Notes: a model not told the origin generated them from the sequence alone. DNA of 32,299 nucleotides from Anaerolineaceae bacterium (GCA_011620555.1 WOYY01000049.1:1-32299); one strand, 5' to 3'; counted from the stretch's first letter, positions 23,747 to 31,063 are shown. Made by a program: numbers and translations.

Positions 23747-24562
23747 ATGATGGTGGAACCTGCATCAAGCCCAGCCGAATTTTCTGCCAGACCGGCCCGC
23801 GAAGCCGCGGATCAGGATGGGCTGAGCCGGTTCTACCCGCCCCGCCGCCAACAACTCAACCATTGGATCGGGGTTCCCGCCGGTATCCTGCTGATCCTCC
23901 TGGCCGCCGCCGCGTTTTTATTTGGTTTCTTCACGACCTGGACGGCCATCGAGCGGCATGGCCGAGCGGTGGTCCTCAAAACCCTGCCCCTCCCCCTGCT
24001 CATCGCCGTCCTCTGCGCTGTGATTGGTCTGACCCTCCTCGTCAGCGCCGCCCGCCATTGGCGGGACGGGATCACGCTCCTGCCAACCGGGCTTGAAATT
24101 CAGGAGGGCAGAAAGACCCATTCTGTGCCTTTTGAGTCCATCACCCGCCTGGATTCCCTGGTCAACGTGGTCAAGTTCGCCACCAGCGTTGTGGACGTGC
24201 GCACCCGGGCCGTCATCGAGGATGACCAGGGGCAGAAGTATGTGATCACCGACCTGACCGCAAACGCTCAGGACCTGGTGAAGCGCTGCCGGGCGGAAGT
24301 GCTCCCCAGGCTGTTCCGAGAAGCTCAAAAAGCGCTCCAGCAAGGCCAAAAAATCGAGTTTCACCCTGACCTGGCAGCCACCCGCCAAGCCGTTCTGATC
24401 CGAAATGTGCCTTATGACTGGCGGGATTTAACCGTCGCCCTCAAAAAACGACGGATCGCCCTGCTGGATAAAACCACCCGGCGCGATCTGATCAACTTTC
24501 CTGTGCGAAAATTGAAAAACACCGATATTTTGCTGGCTTTACTGGAAAATCCCCCGCGATAA
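23747..24562 (+). CDS. Two-TM membrane protein with PH-like cytoplasmic domain, function unknown
   Basis: The 271-residue protein has two TM helices (about 40-66 'GVPAGILLILLAAAAFLFGFF' region and 78-102) and then a beta-rich domain (about 108-200, 'GITLLPTGLEIQEG', 'VPFESITRLDSL', 'TRAVIEDDQGQKYVITDL') like bacterial PH domains in DUF6585-type proteins. A second basic segment ends the chain. It follows the mreB-like gene by 8 bp with AAGGAAGC before the ATG, so it is probably its membrane partner. The family link is from memory and not verified. Confidence 0.75.
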   Translation: MMVEPASSPAEFSARPAREAADQDGLSRFYPPRRQQLNHWIGVPAGILLILLAAAAFLFGFFTTWTAIERHGRAVVLKTLPLPLLIAVLCAVIGLTLLVSAARHWRDGITLLPTGLEIQEGRKTHSVPFESITRLDSLVNVVKFATSVVDVRTRAVIEDDQGQKYVITDLTANAQDLVKRCRAEVLPRLFREAQKALQQGQKIEFHPDLAATRQAVLIRNVPYDWRDLTVALKKRRIALLDKTTRRDLINFPVRKLKNTDILLALLENPPR

Positions 24563-24639
24563 CACCCTTGATTTGAGTTTTGGATCGGAAATAAAGGCCA
24601 TAATGGTTAGGAGGGTTTACACAATGACTGCTGATGGCC

Positions 24640-24718
24640 CTCATCCAACCCTCGGCGCCACCTCAAGGAACGTAGTGACGAAGCCCCCAAAACATTGTGA
24701 GGGGGTGGGGGGAAGGCT
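24640..24718. repeat. Possible REP-like dispersed repeat remnant
   Basis: The gap 24563-24755 has no credible gene. It contains AAGGAACGTAGTGACGAAGC (24665-24684), then ACATTGTGAGGGGG. This recalls the widespread bacterial palindromic repeat whose core reads GAGGAACG-AGTGACGAAGC near CATTGCGAGG. CCCCC (24684-24688) can pair with GGGGG (24701-24705). The identification is from memory. Confidence 0.4.
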
Positions 24719-24755
24719 TAACCTGTCTTCTTACCTTAAACACAGCCGAGGTAAA

Positions 24756-25385
24756 TTACTTTTTATCCCCAAGGTAATACATCATCCGCTGCAAATGCAG
24801 GACGGGGTCAATGTGCTGCACGTGGACGTTCTCCGGCGTGATCAGGGTGATCGGCGCATAGTTCAAGATCGATTCGATTCCCGCCGCCACCAGCTGATCG
24901 GCCATCTCTTGGGCGGCCTGGGCGGGAACGGTCAGGATGGCGATCTTAATCCCCTTTTCCCGGATCTTCTCCTCCATAACCGCCACATCCTCCACGATCA
25001 CCGGGCCGACCGGCGTCCCAATCACTTTGGGATCTACGTCAAACAGCAGGCCAATCTCGATCCCGCGACTGGCAAAGCCCTGATAGCGGGTGAGCGCCCG
25101 GCCGAGGTCGCCGGCGCCGACCACCACCACCTGCCAAACCCGGTCCAGGTTGAGGATCCGCTGCAGTTGTTCAATCAAATAATAAATCGAATAGCCTGTC
25201 CCCTGTTTGCCAAATCCCCCGAAATAAGAGAGGTCCTTGCGGATCTGGGCGGCAGTGGACCCCAGACGTTCCGCCAGCATTTGTGAGGAGACGGTGTGCA
25301 TCCCCTGCCTGGCCAATTGATTCAGCGTTTGCAAATACCAGGGTAACCGGCTGATTACAACGTCTGGGACAACTTCTTCTGCCAT
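24756..25385 (-). CDS. rex: Redox-sensing transcriptional repressor Rex
   Basis: The 209-residue repressor senses NADH/NAD+ and controls fermentation and respiration genes. It has an N-terminal winged helix ('ISRLPWYLQTLNQL', 'VSSQMLAERLGSTAAQIRKDLSYFGGFG') and a Rossmann domain with 'VVVGAGDLGRAL' (G90, G92, G95), 'GLLFDVDP' and 'AILTVPAQAAQEMADQLV'. A C-terminal helix that normally swaps between subunits is present. AGGAT lies upstream of ATG 25385. It stands alone between the mreB-like operon and the Cys-Ala system; I see no co-transcribed gene. Confidence 0.97.
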   Translation of the reverse strand: MAEEVVPDVVISRLPWYLQTLNQLARQGMHTVSSQMLAERLGSTAAQIRKDLSYFGGFGKQGTGYSIYYLIEQLQRILNLDRVWQVVVVGAGDLGRALTRYQGFASRGIEIGLLFDVDPKVIGTPVGPVIVEDVAVMEEKIREKGIKIAILTVPAQAAQEMADQLVAAGIESILNYAPITLITPENVHVQHIDPVLHLQRMMYYLGDKK

Positions 25386-25407
25386 GGGTCAGTATCCTGT
25401 ATAATAA

Positions 25408-25447
25408 AAGTTGGTCAATTAAACTTGTCTGCAACAGCTTTATTATA
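25408..25447 (-). promoter_or_regulatory. Candidate rex promoter -10 and operator-like inverted repeat
   Basis: A minus-strand TATAAT (25447-25442) would start transcription near 25435. Just downstream lies an imperfect operator, AAGTT (25408-25412) and AACTT (25422-25426) with a 9-bp spacer. Rex often autoregulates, but these half-sites differ from the TTGTGA-type sites I know, so the link is weak. Confidence 0.3.
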
Positions 25448-25572
25448 CGCTATAACCCGATCGCAGCCTTTTTATTGGTTGGGTCAAAGCCTGTGATTTT
25501 CTCAGGTCCCGGGAAAAATTTTCGATTACAATAACCCTTGTAAAGAAGAGAAAAACTATTATTGGAGGTCCT

Positions 25573-25941
25573 ATGCGTGCAGGAAGAATCATTGCTTTCA
25601 TAACGGCTGCCGTCTTCATCATCTTCGGATTCTTGTTCATTCTGGGCGCTTTCAGTCCGGAAGGCTCTCCGAGCTGGATCTTTGTCGGCATCGTCGGCAT
25701 GGTGATCGGCTTCGTGCTGATCTTTGTCGGCACCAAGCTTTCCCCGCCCCAAAAGGCCGGCGACCAGGTCGTCAACCTGCAGGTTGACCTGCCCAGCGAC
25801 GTGAGCATGGATACGATCAAATGCAAGTCCTGCGGCGCGCCTTTGAAGGCCGAGGACATCAAAATGGTCGCTGGCGCACCGGTGGTTGAATGCCCGAACT
25901 GCGGCACGACCTACCAGCTGACAGAAGAACCAAAGTGGTGA
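25573..25941 (+). CDS. Two-TM membrane protein with C-terminal zinc ribbon
   Basis: The 122-residue protein has two TM helices (about 5-27 and 35-56) and a cytoplasmic zinc ribbon with C84/C87 ('CKSCG') and C107/C110 ('CPNCG'). GGAGG precedes ATG 25573 by four bases. Its stop lies four bases before the Cys-Ala-tail gene, so it opens the operon that leads to the radical SAM genes. The function is unknown. A metal or partner-binding role at the membrane is a guess. Confidence 0.85.
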   Translation: MRAGRIIAFITAAVFIIFGFLFILGAFSPEGSPSWIFVGIVGMVIGFVLIFVGTKLSPPQKAGDQVVNLQVDLPSDVSMDTIKCKSCGAPLKAEDIKMVAGAPVVECPNCGTTYQLTEEPKW

Positions 25942-25945
25942 AATA

Positions 25946-27700
25946 ATGAAGAAACTTAAGATCATCCTTCTCATCATCGTTCTGTTGGGGGTGTTCGCCC
26001 TGCCAGCCACGTCGGTTTCGGCGCAGGACTATGCCTTCACCCTCACCTCAATGGAAGTTGAAGCTTACATTGAAGAGGATGGTACGCTTTCCCTCTGGTA
26101 TCTGTTGGAGTTCCAGAACCTGCCTTCGGGCGCTCCGATCGAATTTGTGGATATCGGGATGCCCTCCTCTTCCTACAGCCGCAGCGCCGTCCAGGCAGAG
26201 GTTGACGGCGTCGCAATCGAAAAGGTGGAAAGTTCCCCCTATGTGCCGAATGGCTTTGCCCTGAACCTGGAAGACAATGCCATCCAACCGGGCCAATCCG
26301 GCACGGTCACGGCCTGGATCACGGGCGTGGAAGATGTGGTGACTCCCTATGACAACGGCGACCGGGAAAACTATGCCAATTTCCAGTTCAGCCCGAACTG
26401 GTTCGATTCGCAATATGATAAGAGCAGCAACACCGCCTACCGGGTGACCATCATCCTCCCGCCAGGCGTTGGCAGCGAGGAAGGGGTTTATTATTACCCC
26501 TCCAACTGGCCGGGGGATGACACGCCTGACGACATCGGCCGGACCGCCGCTGAAGACCGGGTCTACTATTCCTGGTATGCCGCAAACGCCGATGCGCACA
26601 CCCAATACACCTTCGGCGTCGCTTTCCCGAATCAATATATCCCGGAACAGTCAGTGGTCCAGACCATTCCCATGAACGACACGCCCTCCTCATCCGGCGG
26701 ATCGAACGGGATTCTCACCGCCCTGAGTGGGAATGTCTGCTGCTTTGGTTTCGGCCTGTTCTTTGTGGCGATATTCGGCTGGAGCATCTACCAGGGCACC
26801 GTCGGCGCCAAGAAACGCAAGATGAAATATCTGCCGCCCAAGATGAAGATTGAGGGCCACGGCATTAAGCGCGGGCTGACGGCGGTTGAGGCCGCCATTC
26901 TGATGGAGCAGCCGATGGATAAGGTCATGACCATGATCCTCTTCGGTGCGCTCAAAAAAGAAGCGGCAATCGTGGAGCAGTCCGACCCGCTGAAACTGAC
27001 CGTCACCGACCCCCTGCCCGAAGGCTTGCAACAATATGAAATCGACTTCCTGAACGCCTTCAAAGAATCAGATGCCAAGCGCCGGACCGCCCTGCAAAAG
27101 ATGATGGTGGATCTGGTGAACAGCGTCTCCCAAAAGATGAAAGGCTTCAGCCGCAAAGAAACCATCGCCTATTACGAGGACATCATGCGCCGGGCCTGGA
27201 AGATGGTTGAAGAATCCCAGACTCCCGAGGTCAAGAGCGAAAACTACGACCAGACCCTCGAATGGACGATGCTGGATGACGACTACGCCGAGCGCACCCG
27301 CCAAACCTTCTCGGGCGGCCCGGTCTTCGTGCCGATGTGGTGGCCGCGTTATTCCCCCACCTACCGTCGCAATATCGGCCGGATGAGTCCTGCCACGCCC
27401 TCCATCGGGGGCAATGTTTCAACCGGCGGCCGGTCGAGCAGCAGCGGTTCTCCTTCGCTGCCGCATATCCCCGGCTCTGATTTTGCTGCCGGCGTCGTCA
27501 ACGGCGTCACAGGGATGTCTGCCGGCGTGGTCGGCAACCTGACCTCCTTTACCAATGGCATCACCACCCGCACCAACCCGATCCCCGTTTCCAGCAAGTC
27601 CGGCAGCGGCGGCTTCCGGGGCGGCGGCAGCAGCGGCGGATGCGCCTGCGCCTGTGCTTGCGCCGGTTGCGCCTGCGCCTGTGCCGGTGGCGGCCGCTGA
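25946..27700 (+). CDS. Secreted/anchored membrane protein with Cys-Ala-repeat C-terminal tail (DUF2207-like)
   Basis: The 584-residue protein has a signal peptide (1-26, cut site after 'VSA'), an extracytoplasmic beta-rich domain (about 28-250) and one TM helix (about 262-284, preceded by C265/C266). The basic 'KKRKMK' at 289-294 puts the C-terminus inside. The cytoplasmic part (about 295-450) is helical. Then comes a Gly/Ser-rich stretch ('GGFRGGGSSGG', 555-565) and the tail CACACACAGCACACAGGGR (566-584) with seven Cys. Architecture resembles DUF2207-type membrane proteins, which also end in Gly-rich tails. Cys and Ala codons mix TGC/TGT and GCC/GCT, so the tail is not a simple DNA repeat. 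The next genes encode radical SAM proteins, which suggests the tail is modified. Confidence 0.85.
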   Translation: MKKLKIILLIIVLLGVFALPATSVSAQDYAFTLTSMEVEAYIEEDGTLSLWYLLEFQNLPSGAPIEFVDIGMPSSSYSRSAVQAEVDGVAIEKVESSPYVPNGFALNLEDNAIQPGQSGTVTAWITGVEDVVTPYDNGDRENYANFQFSPNWFDSQYDKSSNTAYRVTIILPPGVGSEEGVYYYPSNWPGDDTPDDIGRTAAEDRVYYSWYAANADAHTQYTFGVAFPNQYIPEQSVVQTIPMNDTPSSSGGSNGILTALSGNVCCFGFGLFFVAIFGWSIYQGTVGAKKRKMKYLPPKMKIEGHGIKRGLTAVEAAILMEQPMDKVMTMILFGALKKEAAIVEQSDPLKLTVTDPLPEGLQQYEIDFLNAFKESDAKRRTALQKMMVDLVNSVSQKMKGFSRKETIAYYEDIMRRAWKMVEESQTPEVKSENYDQTLEWTMLDDDYAERTRQTFSGGPVFVPMWWPRYSPTYRRNIGRMSPATPSIGGNVSTGGRSSSSGSPSLPHIPGSDFAAGVVNGVTGMSAGVVGNLTSFTNGITTRTNPIPVSSKSGSGGFRGGGSSGGCACACACAGCACACAGGGR

Positions 27701-27718
27701 ACCTGATCCCAACCTATC

Positions 27719-27745
27719 GCTCCTGGCGTCAATTGCGCCAGGAGC
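27719..27745 (+). promoter_or_regulatory. Perfect hairpin between tail gene and radical SAM gene, covering the ribosome site
   Basis: GCTCCTGGCG (27719-27728) and CGCCAGGAGC (27736-27745) form a 10-bp perfect stem with a 7-nt loop. The only AGGAG before ATG 27758 (27740-27744) lies in the 3' arm. No T-run follows, so it is a poor terminator. It could lower translation or set transcript ends between the putative substrate gene and its maturase. Confidence 0.7.
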
Positions 27746-27757
27746 CTCTCAATCCTT

Positions 27758-29134
27758 ATGAAACCTTCAAACACGCTTACCGGTAAACTGACCAAGATTT
27801 TCCAACGTCCCCCTTCGCCCAAGACCGGGCTGTATCATTACCGGCGGGAAAGCAAAGCTGAAAAGACGCGCATCCACCTCCGGATCGACCCGGACGGGCG
27901 CGGTCTGCTGATCGTCAACGCCAACCGGGTGGTGCACCTCAACCCCTCAGCGGCAGCGATGGCTTTCTATCATCTGGAAGGCCTCACGCCGGAATCTGCA
28001 TCCCGAGCCTTGCAGCGGGAATACAGCGTCTCTTCCAAAGATGCCCAGAACGACTTCCTGGACTTCATCAACCAACTGGAGGATCTGCTGCGGCCGGATG
28101 GCGCCTGCCCGGTCTGTGAGCTGGACCTGGAAACCACGGCGCCTTTCAGCGCCAAGCCCAGCGCCCCCTACCGAATGGACCTGGCGATCACCTACCGCTG
28201 CAACAATAATTGCAGCCATTGTTACAACGCCCGCTCCCGCCATTACCCTGAGTTGAGCCTGGAGGAATGGAAGCGGGTCATCGACCGAGTTTGGGACCAG
28301 CGCATTCCCCACATCGTCTTCACCGGCGGGGAGCCCACGCTCTACCCCCACCTGCCGGAACTGGTGGCCTATGCCGAACAGCAGGGCGTCATCACCGGGC
28401 TGAACACCAACGGCCGCAAATTGGCAGACCCGGCTTTCGTCCAGGCGCTGGTGGATGCCGGTTTGGATCATGTCCAGATCACGCTCGAATCGCACGACCC
28501 GACTATCCATGACAAAATGGTAGCCGCCAAAGGTGCCTGGGCAGAGACGGTCGCCGGCGTGCGCAATGTGGTGGCTTCGCCGCTCTACGTGATGACCAAT
28601 ACCACCCTGCTCACCCACAACAGCCCCACCGTCAAAGAAACCCTCCATTTCCTCGGCGAACTGGGCGTCCCCACAGTCGGCCTGAACGCCCTGATCTATT
28701 CGGGCAAGGGCGAAGAGGTTGAGACCGGCCTGCCGGAAGAGGACCTGCCCCCTCTGCTGGAAACCGCCCGCGAGATCACGCAGGCCCAGGGGCAGCGCCT
28801 GATCTGGTACACCCCCACCCAATATTGCCACTTCAACCCCCTGCAGCTGGACCTGGGCGTCAAAGGCTGCACGGCGGCGCTCTATAATATGTGCATCGAG
28901 CCCAATGGCGACGTGATCCCCTGCCAATCCTATTACCAGTCTCTGGGCAATATGCTGCAGGACCCCTGGCAAGCCATCTGGGAAAATCCCCTGGCGCTCT
29001 CGCTCCGCAACCGGAGCGTCGTGCCCGAAGGCTGCCTCACCTGCGAGTTCCTCCCGGAATGTGGCGGCGGATGTCCCCTGGCAAGAAAACACCAAACGAT
29101 CCATCCCATCCAGAATCCCATTTTTTCCAATTGA
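27758..29134 (+). CDS. Radical SAM/SPASM protein with N-terminal PqqD-like (RRE) domain
   Basis: The 458-residue protein joins three parts. Residues about 38-112 look like a PqqD-type RiPP recognition element ('RIDPDGRGLLIVNANRVVHLN', 'AAAMAFYHLEGLTPES'). A CPVC pair follows at 117-120. The radical SAM core has the cluster motif C148xxxC152xxC155 ('YRCNNNCSHCYN') and 'FTGGEPTLYP' (190-193 GGEP). A SPASM domain has C371-X12-G384-X4-C389, then C426-X2-C429-X5-C435-X3-C439, the canonical spacing. The final single SPASM Cys is not seen. Enzymes of this plan form thioether or other links in RiPP precursors. The adjacent Cys-Ala tail is the obvious candidate substrate. Confidence 0.92.
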   Translation: MKPSNTLTGKLTKIFQRPPSPKTGLYHYRRESKAEKTRIHLRIDPDGRGLLIVNANRVVHLNPSAAAMAFYHLEGLTPESASRALQREYSVSSKDAQNDFLDFINQLEDLLRPDGACPVCELDLETTAPFSAKPSAPYRMDLAITYRCNNNCSHCYNARSRHYPELSLEEWKRVIDRVWDQRIPHIVFTGGEPTLYPHLPELVAYAEQQGVITGLNTNGRKLADPAFVQALVDAGLDHVQITLESHDPTIHDKMVAAKGAWAETVAGVRNVVASPLYVMTNTTLLTHNSPTVKETLHFLGELGVPTVGLNALIYSGKGEEVETGLPEEDLPPLLETAREITQAQGQRLIWYTPTQYCHFNPLQLDLGVKGCTAALYNMCIEPNGDVIPCQSYYQSLGNMLQDPWQAIWENPLALSLRNRSVVPEGCLTCEFLPECGGGCPLARKHQTIHPIQNPIFSN

Positions 29135-29144
29135 ACGGAGCGAT

Positions 29145-30299
29145 ATGGCCAATCTCTTTCAATCTGTCAAGCAACTTTTCTCTGATAAGAAACCCCTCCC
29201 GGCCGGCATGTACAGCTACCAGGCGCCAGCCAGTGAGGAAGCCCCCTACCGGCTGCACCTCCGGATTGAAGCGGACGGCAGCGGAATTCTGGTGATCAAC
29301 GCCTCCACCATCCTGCACCTCAACCAGACGGCGGTCGAGTATGCCTACCACATCATCAAAGGCACGCCCCTGGCGGAAGTGGCCGCGGAGGTCGCCAAGC
29401 GCTATCAGGTGGACCCCGAGCAGGCCCGGCAGGATTTTGAAGCCCTCCAGGAGCAGATCGAAACCCTGATCCATACGCCGGACCTCGACCCCGTCATGTA
29501 CCTCGGCCTGGAACGCATTGACCCCTATCAGACCGAAATCTCCGCCCCCTACCGGCTGGATTGCGCCCTGACCTACCGGGTGGACGGCGACAGCCTGCAA
29601 AGCGCCGCGCCGCAGGAGCGGGTAGCGCGGGAACTGAGCACTGAAGAATGGAAAACCATCCTCCACAAGGCCTTTAAAGCCGGCATTCCCCACCTGCTCT
29701 TCACCGGCGGCGAGCCGACTCTGCGGGAAGACCTGGCGGAGATCCTCCAGGAAGCGGAAGACCTGGGTCTGGTCACCGGCCTGCTCTCGGCCGGCCTCAA
29801 ACTCGGGAATCAGGCTTATCTGGAAAGCCTCCTCGCGAGCGGTCTGGACCATTTCATGATGGTCTTTGACCCGGAGGACGAGCGGGACTGGCAGGTGCTG
29901 GAAACCGTCCTGCCCGAGGACCTCTTCACCACCGTCCACCTGACCCTCAGGAATGGGGACGACCTCCAGCCGGTGATCCGCCGGCTGGCCGAAGTGGGCG
30001 CCAACGCCATCTCCTTGAGCGCCGTGGACCCCGCCCTGGCGGATAAACTGCAAGCGCTGCGGGATTACGCGGCCGTGCAGCAGCTTGAACTGGTTTGGGA
30101 CCTGCCGGTGCCCTATTCCAGCAATAACCCGGTCTCTCTGGAACTGGAACAGAGCAGCGAAGGCGCAGCCAGTGCGGGAGCGGGCAAAGCCTGGCTCTAC
30201 GTGGAACCGGATGGCGATGTGCTCCCCGCCCAAGGGCTTTCCGACCAGGTCCTCGGTAACCTGCTGACCGATGAATGGGAGCAGATCTGGTCCAAATGA
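29145..30299 (+). CDS. Degenerate radical SAM paralogue (pseudo-enzyme) with PqqD-like domain
   Basis: The 384-residue protein aligns along its length with the preceding protein: PqqD-like part ('RIEADGSGILVINASTILHLN', about 40-110), 'FTGGEPTL' (187-194) and 'VEPDGDVLP' near the end. The cluster cysteines are replaced without gaps by V146, S150 and S153 ('TYRVDGDSLQS' in place of 'TYRCNNNCSHC'). The matching SPASM residues are also lost, and the chain stops at 'EQIWSK', where the paralogue continues into its SPASM CxxC. Only one Cys (C140) remains. The frame is intact, so it is a maintained pseudo-enzyme, not an obvious pseudogene. ATG 29145 has CGGAG upstream, 10 bases after the previous stop. 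An adaptor role is inferred. Confidence 0.85.
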   Translation: MANLFQSVKQLFSDKKPLPAGMYSYQAPASEEAPYRLHLRIEADGSGILVINASTILHLNQTAVEYAYHIIKGTPLAEVAAEVAKRYQVDPEQARQDFEALQEQIETLIHTPDLDPVMYLGLERIDPYQTEISAPYRLDCALTYRVDGDSLQSAAPQERVARELSTEEWKTILHKAFKAGIPHLLFTGGEPTLREDLAEILQEAEDLGLVTGLLSAGLKLGNQAYLESLLASGLDHFMMVFDPEDERDWQVLETVLPEDLFTTVHLTLRNGDDLQPVIRRLAEVGANAISLSAVDPALADKLQALRDYAAVQQLELVWDLPVPYSSNNPVSLELEQSSEGAASAGAGKAWLYVEPDGDVLPAQGLSDQVLGNLLTDEWEQIWSK

Positions 30300-31063
30300 A
30301 ATCGGGCCAAGGACAGCTGACCCTCACCGAATGGCACGCGCGCTTCACCCAGCAGGCCGGCTGGACCGCTGAGATCCGCCGGCACCTCTTTGACCAGGCC
30401 GGGCTGAAGCCAGGCAGCCAAGTGTTGGAAGTGGGCTGCGGAACCGGCGCCGTGCTAAACGCCATTGCTGAAGAGACTGACTATCACCTGACTGGGGTGG
30501 ACATTGACCGCCCCAGTTTGCAATTTAATCACACTCAACTCCCCCCTTTCCCGTTAACCCAGGCGGACGGTCACAGCCTCCCTTTTGCCGATAAGGCCTT
30601 TGACGCGGTCTACTGCCACTACCTGCTGCTCTGGGTCGCGGACCCCGCCCGGGTGCTGGCCGAGATGCGCCGTGTGACCCGCCCCGGTGGGGTGGTGATC
30701 GCCCTGGCCGAGCCGGACTACGCTGGCAGAATTGATTCTCCGCCCCCTCTGGATGAGCTGGGCCGGCTGCAGACCAAGGCCCTGGCGCGGCAGGGTGCGG
30801 ACGTTGAAATCGGCCGCAAATTGGAGCAGCTGTTCATAAGCGCAGGGCTGGTCAATATCTTTTGCGGGCAGCTCACCGCGCGGGCTGACCAACCGGAAAC
30901 TATGGACCCCCTAGAAAAAGCCGTGCTGAAATCCGATCTAGCGGGTGGTCTCACCGCCGCGGAAGTGGACCACTATCTCAAAATCGACGAAACAGCCCGC
31001 TCCCAAAACCGGCGGAAAATGTCCATCCCGACCTTCCATGCCATCGCCTGGGTAAGCCCCTAG
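30296..31063 (+). CDS. Class I SAM-dependent methyltransferase
   Basis: The 255-residue protein has the Rossmann methyltransferase signature 'VLEVGCGTGAVL' (about 46-57), acidic 'GVDID', 'FDAVYCHYLLLWVADPARVLAEM' and 'TRPGGVVIALAEP'. It starts in the overlap ATGA (30296-30299) with the pseudo-radical SAM gene, so the two are translationally coupled. A longer in-frame start at 30275 is less likely. The substrate is unknown; the coupling suggests a role in the same modification system, but it could be an unrelated enzyme riding in the operon. Confidence 0.85.
   Translation: MKSGQGQLTLTEWHARFTQQAGWTAEIRRHLFDQAGLKPGSQVLEVGCGTGAVLNAIAEETDYHLTGVDIDRPSLQFNHTQLPPFPLTQADGHSLPFADKAFDAVYCHYLLLWVADPARVLAEMRRVTRPGGVVIALAEPDYAGRIDSPPPLDELGRLQTKALARQGADVEIGRKLEQLFISAGLVNIFCGQLTARADQPETMDPLEKAVLKSDLAGGLTAAEVDHYLKIDETARSQNRRKMSIPTFHAIAWVSP

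Noticed and set aside
24573-25286. Open frame on the plus strand across the rex gene
   Set aside because: It is antisense to rex for most of its length and its start lies in the repeat-like gap; no recognisable protein.
27641-27761. Idea that the Cys-Ala tail is a frameshift artefact and the true end is the Pro/Ala/Val-rich frame
   Set aside because: The Gly-rich run just before the tail is in the Cys-Ala frame and matches typical ends of such membrane proteins. Third positions in that frame are mostly C as in neighbours, and the stop fits just before the hairpin. Resequencing or homologues would settle it.
27947-29152. Open frame antisense to the radical SAM gene
   Set aside because: It mirrors a gene with exact SPASM spacing; it is explained by GC-rich codon bias.
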